A stretch of 64,000 nucleotides of DNA, taken from contig NZ_BAHC01000069.1 in the NCBI RefSeq assembly GCF_000298195.1, positions 1 to 64,000 on the forward strand, written 5' to 3'. Positions within the stretch are counted from its first letter, which is position 1. Every line of letters begins with the position of its first letter. The stretch comes from Gordonia rhizosphera NBRC 16068 (GTDB lineage Bacteria > Actinomycetota > Actinomycetes > Mycobacteriales > Mycobacteriaceae). Below the pieces are notes generated by a model that had not been told where the DNA came from, did not search any database, and saw nothing but the letters and a program-made list of their open reading frames with translations. This document shows positions 24,388-33,457 of this stretch, piece after piece. Position numbers and translations under genes: made by a program.

Positions 24388-25814
24388 GCTGGCAGACCAT
24401 CCCGCAGATGGTCCTGTCCGCCGGCGACCGCTTCGGTGATGCCGAAGCGGTCGTCGACGGCTCACTGCGGTTGACCTTTCGACAAGTCTCCGACCGAATC
24501 CGCCGCGCGGCCGGCGGCTTCCGCGGACTCGGCATCCAACCGGGCGACCGGGTGGCGGTCTGGGCACCCAACTCCGCGGAGTGGATCGTCGCGGCCTTCG
24601 GCATCCTCACCGCCGGTGGTGTGCTCGTACCGGTGAACACCCGCTACAAACCCGACGAGGCCGACGACATCATCGCGCGCAGCGGCGCCAGAGCCGTCGT
24701 GGTCCAGCACGGGTTCCTCGGACTCGACTTCGAACCGTCGAGTGACGTCCCCGTCATCGACCTCGGCTCCGACTTCCTCTCCGGGGCAGAGCCGTTCGAG
24801 TACCAGGGCACCGCCGACGACATTGCCGACCTCATGTACACGTCGGGTACCACCGGACGCCCCAAGGGCGTCATGATGAATCACGGCCAGACGCTTCGCC
24901 TGTTCAGCGAATGGTGCGACCTCGCCGACCTCCGTGAGGGCGATCGCTATCTCATCGTCAACCCGTTCTTCCACATGTTCGGGTACAAGGCCGGTGTGAT
25001 CGCCTCGTTCATCCGGGGCGCCACGATCTACCCGGTACCGGTGTTCGACATCGACGAGATTCTGCGTCTCGTCGCCACCGAGCGGATCACCATGCTGCCC
25101 GGACCTCCGACGCTGTATCAATCGCTGCTCTCGGCGGATCGCTCGACCTGGGATCTCTCGTCGTTGCGGGCCGCGGTGACCGGCGCCGCCGACATCCCGG
25201 TCGATCTCATCCGGCGGATCACGACCGAGTTGCCCTTCGAGACGATCATGACCGGTTACGGCCTCAGCGAGGCCGGAACCGTGACCGCATCAAGATCCGG
25301 CGACACGTTCGAGCAGATCGCCACCACCGTCGGATTACCTTGTGCCGATATCGAAATCGCGATCGGTGACGACGGTGAGGTGCTCATCCGCGGATACAAC
25401 GTCATGCAGGGCTACCTCGACGATCCGGAGGCAACGGCGGCCGCGATCGACGCCGACGGCTGGCTGCACACCGGAGACCTCGGCAGCCTCGACGACACGG
25501 GCCGCCTGCGGATCATCGGACGCAAGAAGGACATGTTCATCGTGGGTGGCTTCAACGCCTATCCGGCCGAGATCGAAAGCTACCTGCTCGAGCATCCTGC
25601 CGTCGACCAGGTCGCCGTCATCGGCGTGCCCGACGAGCGGCTCGGACAGGTCGGCAAGGCATTCGTCGTGGCCAACCGCCCGGTGAGCGCAACCGAGATC
25701 CTCGACTTCGGCCGGGCCCGGATGGCCGGCTTCAAGGCACCTCGGTCGGTGGCGTTCCTCGACGAACTCCCGGTGAACGCGACCGGAAAGGTGATGAAGG
25801 ACAGTCTCCGCTGA
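24384..25814 (+). CDS. Second AMP-forming acyl-CoA ligase (FadD3-like)
   Basis: 476-residue ligase. Motifs YTSGTTGRPKGVM, GYGLSEAG, LHTGDLG, GRKKDMFIVGGFNAYPAE and the catalytic lysine in VNATGKVMKDSLR are complete. The C-terminal and A8 segments are those of FadD3-like ligases that activate ring-derived acids, but that is family resemblance only. The ATG overlaps the amidohydrolase stop. Confidence 0.9.
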   Translation: MSWQTIPQMVLSAGDRFGDAEAVVDGSLRLTFRQVSDRIRRAAGGFRGLGIQPGDRVAVWAPNSAEWIVAAFGILTAGGVLVPVNTRYKPDEADDIIARSGARAVVVQHGFLGLDFEPSSDVPVIDLGSDFLSGAEPFEYQGTADDIADLMYTSGTTGRPKGVMMNHGQTLRLFSEWCDLADLREGDRYLIVNPFFHMFGYKAGVIASFIRGATIYPVPVFDIDEILRLVATERITMLPGPPTLYQSLLSADRSTWDLSSLRAAVTGAADIPVDLIRRITTELPFETIMTGYGLSEAGTVTASRSGDTFEQIATTVGLPCADIEIAIGDDGEVLIRGYNVMQGYLDDPEATAAAIDADGWLHTGDLGSLDDTGRLRIIGRKKDMFIVGGFNAYPAEIESYLLEHPAVDQVAVIGVPDERLGQVGKAFVVANRPVSATEILDFGRARMAGFKAPRSVAFLDELPVNATGKVMKDSLR

Positions 25815-25849
25815 CCCGGGTCACACGGACGAGTCTCGAAAGGCACGGC

Positions 25850-26632
25850 ATGGCAACCTTTGTGCTGGTACACGGCGGTGGGCATGGCGGCTGGTGCTAC
25901 CAGCGCGTCGCCCGGCGTCTGCGCGATGCGGGTCATCTCGTGTACGCCCCCACCCTGACCGGACTCGCCGAACGAGCACACCTCCGAACGCCCGAGATCG
26001 GACTCGAGACGCACATCCGCGATATCGCCGGCCTGCTGTATTACGAGGATCTGCACGATGCCATCCTGGTCGGCCACAGCTACGGCGGAATGGTGATCAC
26101 CGGAGCGGCCGACCGCGCCATCGACCGCGTGGCCGGGCTGGTCTACCTCGACGCCGCCAACCCGGTGAACGGACAATCTCTCGTCGACGTGGCGGGGCCG
26201 ATCATCGAGGCCATCCGCCCCCTGGGCCAGACGGTCGACGGCGTGGAACTCGTGCTCGTCCCCACCGGTCAGGACGCTGCCTTCTACGGGGTGACCGATC
26301 CCGTCGATGCGGACTGGATGCAGGCTCGCTTGACCGCCCACCCCTGGCGGTGTTTTGAGGAGAAGCTGGCGCTGCACAACGAGACCGAGCTCTGGGCATT
26401 GCCGCAATTCCACATCGTGTGTACCTCGACCCTGGCCACCCGCGACCCCGAACTCGTCGCGTCCGCGCGTTCCGCAGGCCGCCTCTGGGACATCGACACC
26501 GGCCATGACCTCATGATCACCGAGCCCGGCGCGGTCACGGACGCACTGCTCGAGATCGCCGGCGCCGAATCGGGATCTCCCACCCTTCCGCTGGTACAGC
26601 TCAGGCCGTCTCCGGACCCGTCAGGATCGTGA
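25850..26632 (+). CDS. Alpha/beta hydrolase (salicylate-esterase/MenH-like)
   Basis: 260 residues. The oxyanion strand FVLVHGGGHGGWCY, nucleophile elbow GHSYGGM and catalytic His in DTGHDLM are all seen. The length and the GGGHGGWCY start are typical of small plant-type esterases and hydroxynitrile-lyase-like hydrolases. It probably hydrolyses an ester, lactone or C-C bond. It is the last gene of the operon beginning at 23206, and its 3' end overlaps the convergent thiolase gene by 32 bp. Confidence 0.85.
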   Translation: MATFVLVHGGGHGGWCYQRVARRLRDAGHLVYAPTLTGLAERAHLRTPEIGLETHIRDIAGLLYYEDLHDAILVGHSYGGMVITGAADRAIDRVAGLVYLDAANPVNGQSLVDVAGPIIEAIRPLGQTVDGVELVLVPTGQDAAFYGVTDPVDADWMQARLTAHPWRCFEEKLALHNETELWALPQFHIVCTSTLATRDPELVASARSAGRLWDIDTGHDLMITEPGAVTDALLEIAGAESGSPTLPLVQLRPSPDPSGS

Positions 26633-27764
26633 CCGCGGCAACCGACGTCGGACCGCCGACGTTGTGCGCCAGCCCGACCCGCGCTCCATCGACCTGATTG
26701 AGCGCAGTGCCACGCAGCTGCTCGAACAGTTCCACGCACTGGGCGATCCCCGTCGCGCCGGGTGGATGCCCTTTCGACTTCAGCCCGCCACTGGTGTTCA
26801 CCGGCAGCGAACCTCCGATCGTGGTCTCGCCGGCCTCGAGCAGTTTGTAGCCCTCGAACCGGTTGGCGAATCCGAGATCCTCGTAACTGATGAGTTCGAT
26901 GCCGGTGAAGAAGTCGTGGAGCTCGGCGACATCGACGTCGGTGGGCGAGAGACCCGCCATGGCGAACGCGCGCTGCGCGGCACGCACTGTCGCAGGGAAT
27001 GTCGTCAGGTCTGCCTTGTGCTGGTGCATCACCGAATCCAGCCCCAGGCCCACTCCGGCAACCCACACGGGCCGGTCCGTGTACCGGTCGACGACGTCTT
27101 CGGCCACCAGGACCAGTGCGGCCGCACCATCGCTGAGCGGCGCACAGTCATAGACACTGAACGGCTCGACCACGGTGGGTGCACACAACGCCTGATCCGC
27201 GGTGATCTCGAACCGTAGCCGGGCCTTCGGATTTCCGGCGCCGTGTCGGTGGTTCTTCACCGCGATCATCGCCAGATGCTCACGTGTGGCGGGTGATTCG
27301 TGCAAATACCGGTTCACGTGCAGAGCCACCCCGGCCGGTGCGATCAGGCCCAGCGGGTACTCCCAGGCCATGTCGCGCGATACGGCCTCCCACTCCCACA
27401 GAACATCCTTCGACGCCATCTCCCGCAACTTGTCCGCACCCACCACCAGGGCGACGTCGACCGCTCCCGAGGCGATGGCGTACAACGCATTTCGGACAGC
27501 ATCGTTGCCGGTGGCACACGAGTTCTCCACCCGGGTCACGGGCATACCGGCGATGCCGAGCGAATCCGCCACCATCCCCGATGCGAACCCGTCGGTCGAG
27601 CCCACGGCACCGAACCAGGCGGCCTCGATGTCGTTCTTGTTGATGCCCTTGTCCACCGATGCAGCGCATTCGGCAAACGCCATCGGCACCAAGTCCTTCA
27701 CGCCGAGCGCGAAATGCTCTGCGAACGGCGTCATCCCGGCGCCGGCGATCGCGACCCTCCTCAT
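26601..27764 (-). CDS. Thiolase (SCP-x type, canonical active site)
   Basis: 387-residue thiolase. Nucleophile Cys in VENSCATGND, histidine in HDFFTGIE and GHPPGATG are all present, so beta-ketoacyl-CoA thiolysis is plausible, in contrast to the two altered thiolases in the island. The ATG overlaps the stop of the upstream degenerate KAS/OB protein (27761), suggesting the two form a complex. It is the last gene of the 31655 to 26601 operon. Confidence 0.88.
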   Translation of the reverse strand: MRRVAIAGAGMTPFAEHFALGVKDLVPMAFAECAASVDKGINKNDIEAAWFGAVGSTDGFASGMVADSLGIAGMPVTRVENSCATGNDAVRNALYAIASGAVDVALVVGADKLREMASKDVLWEWEAVSRDMAWEYPLGLIAPAGVALHVNRYLHESPATREHLAMIAVKNHRHGAGNPKARLRFEITADQALCAPTVVEPFSVYDCAPLSDGAAALVLVAEDVVDRYTDRPVWVAGVGLGLDSVMHQHKADLTTFPATVRAAQRAFAMAGLSPTDVDVAELHDFFTGIELISYEDLGFANRFEGYKLLEAGETTIGGSLPVNTSGGLKSKGHPPGATGIAQCVELFEQLRGTALNQVDGARVGLAHNVGGPTSVAAVTILTGPETA

Positions 27765-28933
27765 GCCACCGCTCCTTCGGGTTCGAATGCGTAGCCGTAG
27801 TCGGGAACTCCGGACCGCACCGCCAATCGACGGAGTACCAGGCGGCCGCGGTCTCCGATACCCACCAATCCGACGTGTGCACCGGTCACCTTGACCAGGG
27901 CGCGCACGCCGACACCGTCCAGTTCGACGAGCACGAGCGAGTACGGCGACGACAGGCCGGGCACCGGGACATGAACCGTCGCCTCGGAGTAGACGACCCC
28001 GGTGCGCGGCAACGGAACCAGTTCGTAGTCGGTGCGCAATGCACCATCAGCGGCGACGTGATAGCGGGGCGGGAAGTCGAGGTCGTCACTGTCGGCGAAT
28101 CTACCTGCCTCCCAACGCACCTTGGCCTCGAACGCGCGCTCGTAGGCGGCCAGTGAGATGCGCAGTTGGTCACCGGGAGGGACCGGTTCGTCGGATTTCG
28201 GTCGCGCAGACTGTTCTCTGCGTTCCACCGCGACGCGCCCACCGGCAACCGCGACACCCGAAAGACTCGCCTGCTCGACGGCCACGAGCGTACCGCTCAG
28301 TTCGTGCTCCGCCATGTACGCGAGGGCGAAGAGGCCCGAGCTGGCCCCGACGGTCGGAAGGGTGGCATCGACCTCGGCCAAGCCGGCAACATGCCTGCCG
28401 TTGACACCCGCCACCACGGTCGGCGTGTCCGACCACGATGCCGCGAGCGACGCGACCAGGCCGCGCTGGAACAGCAGCCGGGGATCGCCGTAGTCGTGCA
28501 CGGTGCCGCCGGCGTTGCGGGTGCGGACCGGCAGGCTCCGCGACACGCGGGCGCTCGTGTGAATGTTGAGCCCGCGATCGGCGGTGAGAACCGCTGCGGC
28601 GCCGGCCGGTTCCAGGTCCACGCCGATGACGAGCGTGCGGGATCTCGCCGAACTGAGTGCGTCGAGTGTGGCGGGCGCGCCCCCGAGCCGCTCGGTGACC
28701 TCGAGTTCCGGGTCCAGGTCGAGCCCGGCGAGCAGCACCGCGGCGTTGCTGCTCTCGAGCAGCGGAAGGTCACGTGTCACCAAGACCACCGATTCGACGG
28801 AGGCGCCCGAACCGAGGGCGGCGCGGCCCGCCTCGACGGCCATCGTGATGGCGTCCTCGTCATGCCCCGGCTCGCGATGCGCGGTGTCCCCCCAGATCGG
28901 AAGATAGGTACCGATCGACGTGATGTTGGGCAT
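27761..28933 (-). CDS. Fusion of a degenerate KAS III/HMG-CoA-synthase-like domain with a DUF35 OB-fold
   Basis: 390 residues. Residues 1 to about 270 follow the condensing-enzyme fold (MPNITSIGTYLP start, NTSARVSRSLPVR region), but where the catalytic Cys would stand the sequence is RLGGAPATLDALSS, with no Cys. Residues from about 275 are a DUF35 OB-fold (VPLPRTGVVYSEATVHVPVP and SLVLVELDGVGVRALVKV) whose zinc-ribbon cysteines are gone (FPPRYHVAADGALR). The protein is therefore likely a non-catalytic scaffold or acyl-CoA channel for the coupled thiolase 26601. ATG 28933 follows GGAGGGTTTG. Confidence 0.75.
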   Translation of the reverse strand: MPNITSIGTYLPIWGDTAHREPGHDEDAITMAVEAGRAALGSGASVESVVLVTRDLPLLESSNAAVLLAGLDLDPELEVTERLGGAPATLDALSSARSRTLVIGVDLEPAGAAAVLTADRGLNIHTSARVSRSLPVRTRNAGGTVHDYGDPRLLFQRGLVASLAASWSDTPTVVAGVNGRHVAGLAEVDATLPTVGASSGLFALAYMAEHELSGTLVAVEQASLSGVAVAGGRVAVERREQSARPKSDEPVPPGDQLRISLAAYERAFEAKVRWEAGRFADSDDLDFPPRYHVAADGALRTDYELVPLPRTGVVYSEATVHVPVPGLSSPYSLVLVELDGVGVRALVKVTGAHVGLVGIGDRGRLVLRRLAVRSGVPDYGYAFEPEGAVA

Positions 28934-28947
28934 CAAACCCTCCGTAC

Positions 28948-30153
28948 TCAGGTGACCGCGCCGGCAGTCTTCAGCTCGATGATGCGGTCCCAGTCCAGTC
29001 CCAGTTCGACCAGGATCTCGTCGGTCTGCGCGGCGAACTCCGGCGCCGGGCCGACCTCGGAGCGGGTCGTGTCGAATTGCACCGGATTGCTGACCAATTC
29101 GAGTTCGCCGACATCGACGATGTAGTCGTTGGCCCGGATCTGGGCGTCCTGCCCGACCTGCTGGGAATCCTGCACCGGCGCCCACGGCCCCGCGAGCGTG
29201 GCGAACTGCTTGGTCCATTCGGCCAGCGTGCGCTGGCTGATCACCTCGCGCAGGATCGCCACGGCGTCCCCGGTGTGGTCCGCGATCGCTTCCGCGGTGG
29301 CGAAGCGGGGGTCGTCGGCGAGGTCGGGACGGTCGATGTGCTCGCACACGTCGCGCCAGAACTTGCCGGGCTGCAGCATGACGAACGACAGATACCGGTC
29401 GTCGGAGGTCTTGTACAGTCCTGATAACGGATTCCGGGGTGACCCGTGTTCGCCGGGCTTCGGCGCGATCATCGGCTTGTCCAGGAACAGCGACAGGGCC
29501 ACGGTGTGTCCCATCGCCCAGAGCCCGCTGCCGAGCAGCGAGACGTCGACCACCGACGCCTCCCCGGTCCGCTCGCGCCGGAAGAGCGCCGCGGCGATGC
29601 CCCCGGCGAGGTTCGTTCCCGAGATGGTGTCGCCGAACGCCGGCCCGGGAGGGTTGATGATGCCCTCGTTGCCGGGCGGGGTGATCGTCGCCGCGATGCC
29701 GCCGCGCGACCAGAACGCCGTCATGTCATAGCCACCGCGCTCGGCTTCCACTCCTCGCGGACCGAGGGCGCTTCCACGCGCATAAATGATCCGCGGGTGG
29801 ACCGCACGGATGTCATCGACCTCGATGCCGAACTTCGCCCGGGGAGCGGGCAGGAAGCTGGTCAGGAAGACGTCGGCTCGGCGGGTCAGTTCATAGAGGA
29901 CCTCTCGTCCACCCTCCGTCGACATGTCCAGACCGATGCTGCGCTTGCCCCGATTGGCGTGTTCGACATTGGGATTGACGTCGCCGTCGATCCGGAACAT
30001 CCCGGTCTGCCGCAGCCCTCGCTGCGGATCACCCGTGACCGCGTGCTCGACCTTGATGACCTCGGCACCCCACTCGGCCAGCACCGCCCCGGCCGACGGG
30101 ACGAAGCCGTACATGGCCACCTCGAGGACGCGGACACCGTCGAGCGGTTTCAC
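28948..30153 (-). CDS. CaiB/BaiF class III CoA-transferase (first)
   Basis: 401 residues. N-terminal LDGVRVLEVAMYGFVPSAG and the EWGAEVIKVEH motif, with the usual NRGKRSIGLDM segment. The expected catalytic Asp is not securely placed from sequence alone. It moves CoA between carboxylates, bypassing ATP. The GTG at 30153 overlaps the stop of the upstream aldehyde dehydrogenase (GTGA), indicating a route from aldehyde to acid to CoA ester within one operon. Confidence 0.87.
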   Translation of the reverse strand: MKPLDGVRVLEVAMYGFVPSAGAVLAEWGAEVIKVEHAVTGDPQRGLRQTGMFRIDGDVNPNVEHANRGKRSIGLDMSTEGGREVLYELTRRADVFLTSFLPAPRAKFGIEVDDIRAVHPRIIYARGSALGPRGVEAERGGYDMTAFWSRGGIAATITPPGNEGIINPPGPAFGDTISGTNLAGGIAAALFRRERTGEASVVDVSLLGSGLWAMGHTVALSLFLDKPMIAPKPGEHGSPRNPLSGLYKTSDDRYLSFVMLQPGKFWRDVCEHIDRPDLADDPRFATAEAIADHTGDAVAILREVISQRTLAEWTKQFATLAGPWAPVQDSQQVGQDAQIRANDYIVDVGELELVSNPVQFDTTRSEVGPAPEFAAQTDEILVELGLDWDRIIELKTAGAVT

Positions 30154-31655
30154 GACGAAACCTTCACCGCGAAGGCCTTGAGCTCCAGGAACTCTTCCAG
30201 TCCGGGCATACCCAGCTCGCGGCCGATGCCGGATTCCTTGTAACCGCCGAACGGCATGTCCGGGGTGAAGTAGTTGCCGCCGTTGATGCTGAAGGTACCC
30301 GTGCGAATGCGGCGCCCGATCGCGATCCCGCGCTCCTCGTCGGCGGTCAGCACTCCGCCGGACAGGCCGTAGCGGGAGTTGTTCGCGATCTCGACGGCAT
30401 GATCGTCCCCATCGTGCGGGATCACCGCGAGCACCGGCCCGAAGACCTCTTCCTGCGCGATCTCGCTGTCGGGGTCGACATCCGCCAACAACGTCGGTGT
30501 GTAGAAGAAGCCCGGGTCGACACGCTTGCCACCCCGCACCAGCCGCGCGCCCGCCTCGACGGCGCGCTTGACCATGCCGTCCACCTTGTCGCGCTGACGT
30601 TCGCTGATGAGTGGGCCCATGTAGGTCGTCATGTCGCTCGGATCGCCCAGCGTCACCCGATCGAGCATCCCGCCGACCATCTCGACGACCTGATCGTGCG
30701 CGGCACGCGGTACGACCAGCCGGGTGGTCAGAGCGCAACCCTGGCCGGCGTGCGAACAAATGGTGAAGGCGGCGAACATCGCCGCGGTCGCCAGGTCGGC
30801 GTCGTCGAGAACGATGAGCGCAGACTTCCCACCGAGCTCGAGGAACACACGCTTGAGCGAATCGCTTGCGGCCGCCATGATCTGCTTACCGACCGGCGTC
30901 GACCCGGTGAAGGTGATCACGTCGACGTCGGGATGGGTGGTCATCAACTTCCCGGCCTCGACACTCGAGGACGACACGACGTTCACCACGCCCGCCGGGA
31001 TGTCGGTGTGCTCGGCGATCAACTCCCCGAGGGCCAACGTGACCAGCGGGGTGTCCGGAGCGGCCTTGAGGACCACGGTGCAGCCGGCGGCCAACGCCGG
31101 CGCCAGCTTGGCCAGCGCGAGCTGATTCGGGTAGTTGTACGCCACGATCGCCGAGACGACGCCGGCCGCCTCTTTCTCGACCCAACGGCGGTGCATCTCG
31201 CCCCGTATCTCCACGTCATCGAGTTCCTCGGTCAGCGGCACCTCGGGAAGAAGATCCGCGTAGTACCGCACGATCTCGATCGGGGCATCGAGTTGGTTTC
31301 CGTGCGTGAGCATCCGGGTGGCGCCGACATCGGCGATGGTGAGCTCACGCAGTTCTTCCACGTGTTCGGTCAGGGCACTGTGCAGCTGGCCTAGGCAGCG
31401 CGCACGCAACGCCTTGTCGGTGGCCCACCCCGACTCGTCGAATGCCTTGCGGGCCGCGGCGATCGCGGCCTCCACGTCGGCGACGTCCCCATCCGGCGCA
31501 TGACCGAGGACCTCCCCCGTCGCCGGATTGACGGACTCGAAGGTCCGATCCTTCTCGACAAGTACGCCGCCGATCAACATGCGCTTGGTGATACCGCCGC
31601 CCCCCGGGCCGGAGCCGTCGTCGGTCTCGGCCGGGGTCACTGTTCCTTGACTCAC
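30150..31655 (-). CDS. NAD(P)-dependent aldehyde dehydrogenase (first)
   Basis: 501 residues; the family active site is complete with Glu in FLELGGKSA and Cys in HAGQGCALTTR, and the cofactor-binding FTGSTPVGK. It has an extended, Gly-rich N-terminus. It oxidises a pathway aldehyde to the acid passed to the CoA-transferase. First gene of the minus-strand operon 31655 to 26601; operator 4 lies 24 bp before the start. Confidence 0.92.
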   Translation of the reverse strand: MSQGTVTPAETDDGSGPGGGGITKRMLIGGVLVEKDRTFESVNPATGEVLGHAPDGDVADVEAAIAAARKAFDESGWATDKALRARCLGQLHSALTEHVEELRELTIADVGATRMLTHGNQLDAPIEIVRYYADLLPEVPLTEELDDVEIRGEMHRRWVEKEAAGVVSAIVAYNYPNQLALAKLAPALAAGCTVVLKAAPDTPLVTLALGELIAEHTDIPAGVVNVVSSSSVEAGKLMTTHPDVDVITFTGSTPVGKQIMAAASDSLKRVFLELGGKSALIVLDDADLATAAMFAAFTICSHAGQGCALTTRLVVPRAAHDQVVEMVGGMLDRVTLGDPSDMTTYMGPLISERQRDKVDGMVKRAVEAGARLVRGGKRVDPGFFYTPTLLADVDPDSEIAQEEVFGPVLAVIPHDGDDHAVEIANNSRYGLSGGVLTADEERGIAIGRRIRTGTFSINGGNYFTPDMPFGGYKESGIGRELGMPGLEEFLELKAFAVKVSS

Positions 31656-31679
31656 CGTCGCTCCTCACACTCGATAACT

Positions 31680-31694
31680 GAAAATTACGTTCTC
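31680..31694. promoter_or_regulatory. Island operator 4: GAAAATTACGTTCTC
   Basis: Flanking T and A give a 17-bp near-palindrome. 24 bp upstream of the aldehyde dehydrogenase start on the minus strand. Confidence 0.6.
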
Positions 31695-31840
31695 AATTAT
31701 GACTAATGACACATTCCCTTGATCCGCACTGTAGCAGTATTCCGGCACCCGCACACCCGCGATTTCCAAGACAGCTGGGCGATGAAGCACCCCGATGACC
31801 ACGGTCAATTCGGGAGTCCGCTTGCTGATTGGCAAGATGG

Positions 31841-31855
31841 GAGAGTACGGTTCTC
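31841..31855. promoter_or_regulatory. Island operator 5: GAGAGTACGGTTCTC
   Basis: Just upstream of the RBS (GGAAGGGAG) of the TauD-type gene at 31881. About 160 bp from operator 4, so the divergent operons have separate boxes. Confidence 0.6.
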
Positions 31856-31880
31856 ATTCAAAGGAAGGGAGATTCTTGTG

Positions 31881-32684
31881 ATGGAGACAACAGCCCTCAC
31901 ACCCGCGATGGGCGTGCAGGTCACCGGACTCGAAAACCTCGACGACGAGGTCGTGATCGGCCGTTGCCTCGAGGCCCTCAAGTGGCGTGGCGTGCTGCTC
32001 ATCCGGGGACTGCATCTCGATGACGAGGCCCAGGTGGCGTTCAGCAGGAGGTTGGGCCCGGTACTCGCACCTGCGGGCAAAGAGGTGTTCGTCGTCTCGC
32101 TCGACCCCGCGAAATCACGGTCGGCGGAGTACCTCAAGGGCACCTTCAACTGGCACATCGACGACACGACCAATGACATCCCCGCCAAGGCCACGATGCT
32201 CACGGCCCGGCACGTGGCGATGGTCGGCGGCGGTACCGAGTTCGCGAGTACGTATGCGGCCTACGAGAACCTGCCCGAGCAGGATCGCAAGCATTACGAC
32301 GGTCTGCGCGTGGTCCACAGCTTCGAGGCCTCACAACGGCTCGTTCACCCCGACCCGACCGACGAACAGCTGGCGATGTGGCGCCAGCTGCCGACGCACG
32401 AGAGTTCTCTTGTCTGGCAACGACGTGACGGTCGCCGGTCCCTGGTCATCGGCGCCACGGCGGACCACATCATCGGCATGCGTCCCGAGGAGAGCCGCGA
32501 ACTGCTCGATGAGCTGCTGGCATGGTCGACCCAGGAACGGTTCTGCTACGTCCACGACTGGGAACCGGATGACGTGGTCATCTGGGACAACACCGGCATG
32601 CTGCATCGTGCCCTGCCCTACGACCCGTCCTCCGAACGCACCATGCACCGGACGACGATCGCCGGAGATGAGGCCTGGGCGTGA
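31881..32684 (+). CDS. TauD/TfdA-type 2-oxoglutarate-dependent dioxygenase
   Basis: 267 residues. The iron-binding HIDD (H-x-D, about residue 93) and distal H (LHRALPYDP) with the 2-oxoglutarate Arg (MHRTTI) are present, as is the TfdA-type DNTGMLHRA motif. It would hydroxylate an unactivated carbon, releasing succinate and CO2. Start is ATG 31881 (MVMETT frame; a GTG one codon earlier is equally possible). The longer frame to 31719 is rejected because it crosses the operator and RBS. First of nine genes to 40187. Confidence 0.83.
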   Translation: METTALTPAMGVQVTGLENLDDEVVIGRCLEALKWRGVLLIRGLHLDDEAQVAFSRRLGPVLAPAGKEVFVVSLDPAKSRSAEYLKGTFNWHIDDTTNDIPAKATMLTARHVAMVGGGTEFASTYAAYENLPEQDRKHYDGLRVVHSFEASQRLVHPDPTDEQLAMWRQLPTHESSLVWQRRDGRRSLVIGATADHIIGMRPEESRELLDELLAWSTQERFCYVHDWEPDDVVIWDNTGMLHRALPYDPSSERTMHRTTIAGDEAWA

Positions 32685-33388
32685 AGAACGCGATCGTCAC
32701 CGGGGGTGGTTCCGGGATCGGGTTGGCGGTCGCCGAGCGCCTGCGTAGCGAGGGATACCACGTCGGGACGATCGACCTGGCGCCGGCGCCGGACGATCCC
32801 CTCGCGCAGACGGCCGATGTGACCGACCGCGCCCAGGTGGACGCGGCGTTCGCCGCGATTCGGGAAAGCCTCGGCCCCATCACGATTCTGGTCAACGCGG
32901 CCGGGATCGACGGCTTCCAGAAGTTCACCAGGATGACGTTCGAGGAGTGGCAAAAGGTCATCGACGTCAATCTCAACGGTGTGTTCCACACGATCCAGGC
33001 CGTACTGCCCGACATGATCGATGCCGAATGGGGCCGCATCGTGAACATCTCGTCATCGAGCGCGCATTCCGGACAGCCCTATATGGCGCACTACGTGGCG
33101 GCGAAGTCAGCGGTCAACGGACTCACCAAGTCGTTGGCACTCGAACTCGGCCCCAGCGGCATCACCGTCAACGCGGTCCCTCCGGGCTTCGTCGACACAC
33201 CTATGCTCCGTTCCGCCGAGGGTCGGAAGTTGCTCGGCGGAACGGTCGAGGACCACATCCTGCGCACCCCGGTCCGCCGTGTCGGACGCCCCGAGGACAT
33301 CGCCGCCGCCTGCGCATTCCTCATCTCCGAGGACGCCGGGTACATCACCGGCCAGATCCTCGGTGTCAACGGCGGACGAAATACCTAG
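32681..33388 (+). CDS. Short-chain dehydrogenase/reductase
   Basis: 235 residues of the classical SDR type with TGGGSGIG near the N-terminus, NAAG, catalytic Ser (NISSSSAHSG) and Y-x-x-x-K (YVAAKSAV). It oxidises or reduces an alcohol/ketone with NAD(P). Its GTG overlaps the stop of the dioxygenase gene. Confidence 0.9.
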   Translation: MKNAIVTGGGSGIGLAVAERLRSEGYHVGTIDLAPAPDDPLAQTADVTDRAQVDAAFAAIRESLGPITILVNAAGIDGFQKFTRMTFEEWQKVIDVNLNGVFHTIQAVLPDMIDAEWGRIVNISSSSAHSGQPYMAHYVAAKSAVNGLTKSLALELGPSGITVNAVPPGFVDTPMLRSAEGRKLLGGTVEDHILRTPVRRVGRPEDIAAACAFLISEDAGYITGQILGVNGGRNT

Positions 33389-33457
33389 TCCACGAGCGTC
33401 ATCCGTAACACCACCACCCAGACAATCACGTCCGACGAATCCGAGAAAGGAAGACAC

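Noticed and set aside
26601..26632. Overlap of the convergent hydrolase and thiolase genes as evidence of a sequencing error
   Set aside because: Both frames are intact to natural stops with complete motifs; short 3' overlaps of convergent genes are common.
31719..31880. N-terminal extension of the TauD-type protein
   Set aside because: It would cross island operator 5 and the RBS; sequence has no family similarity.
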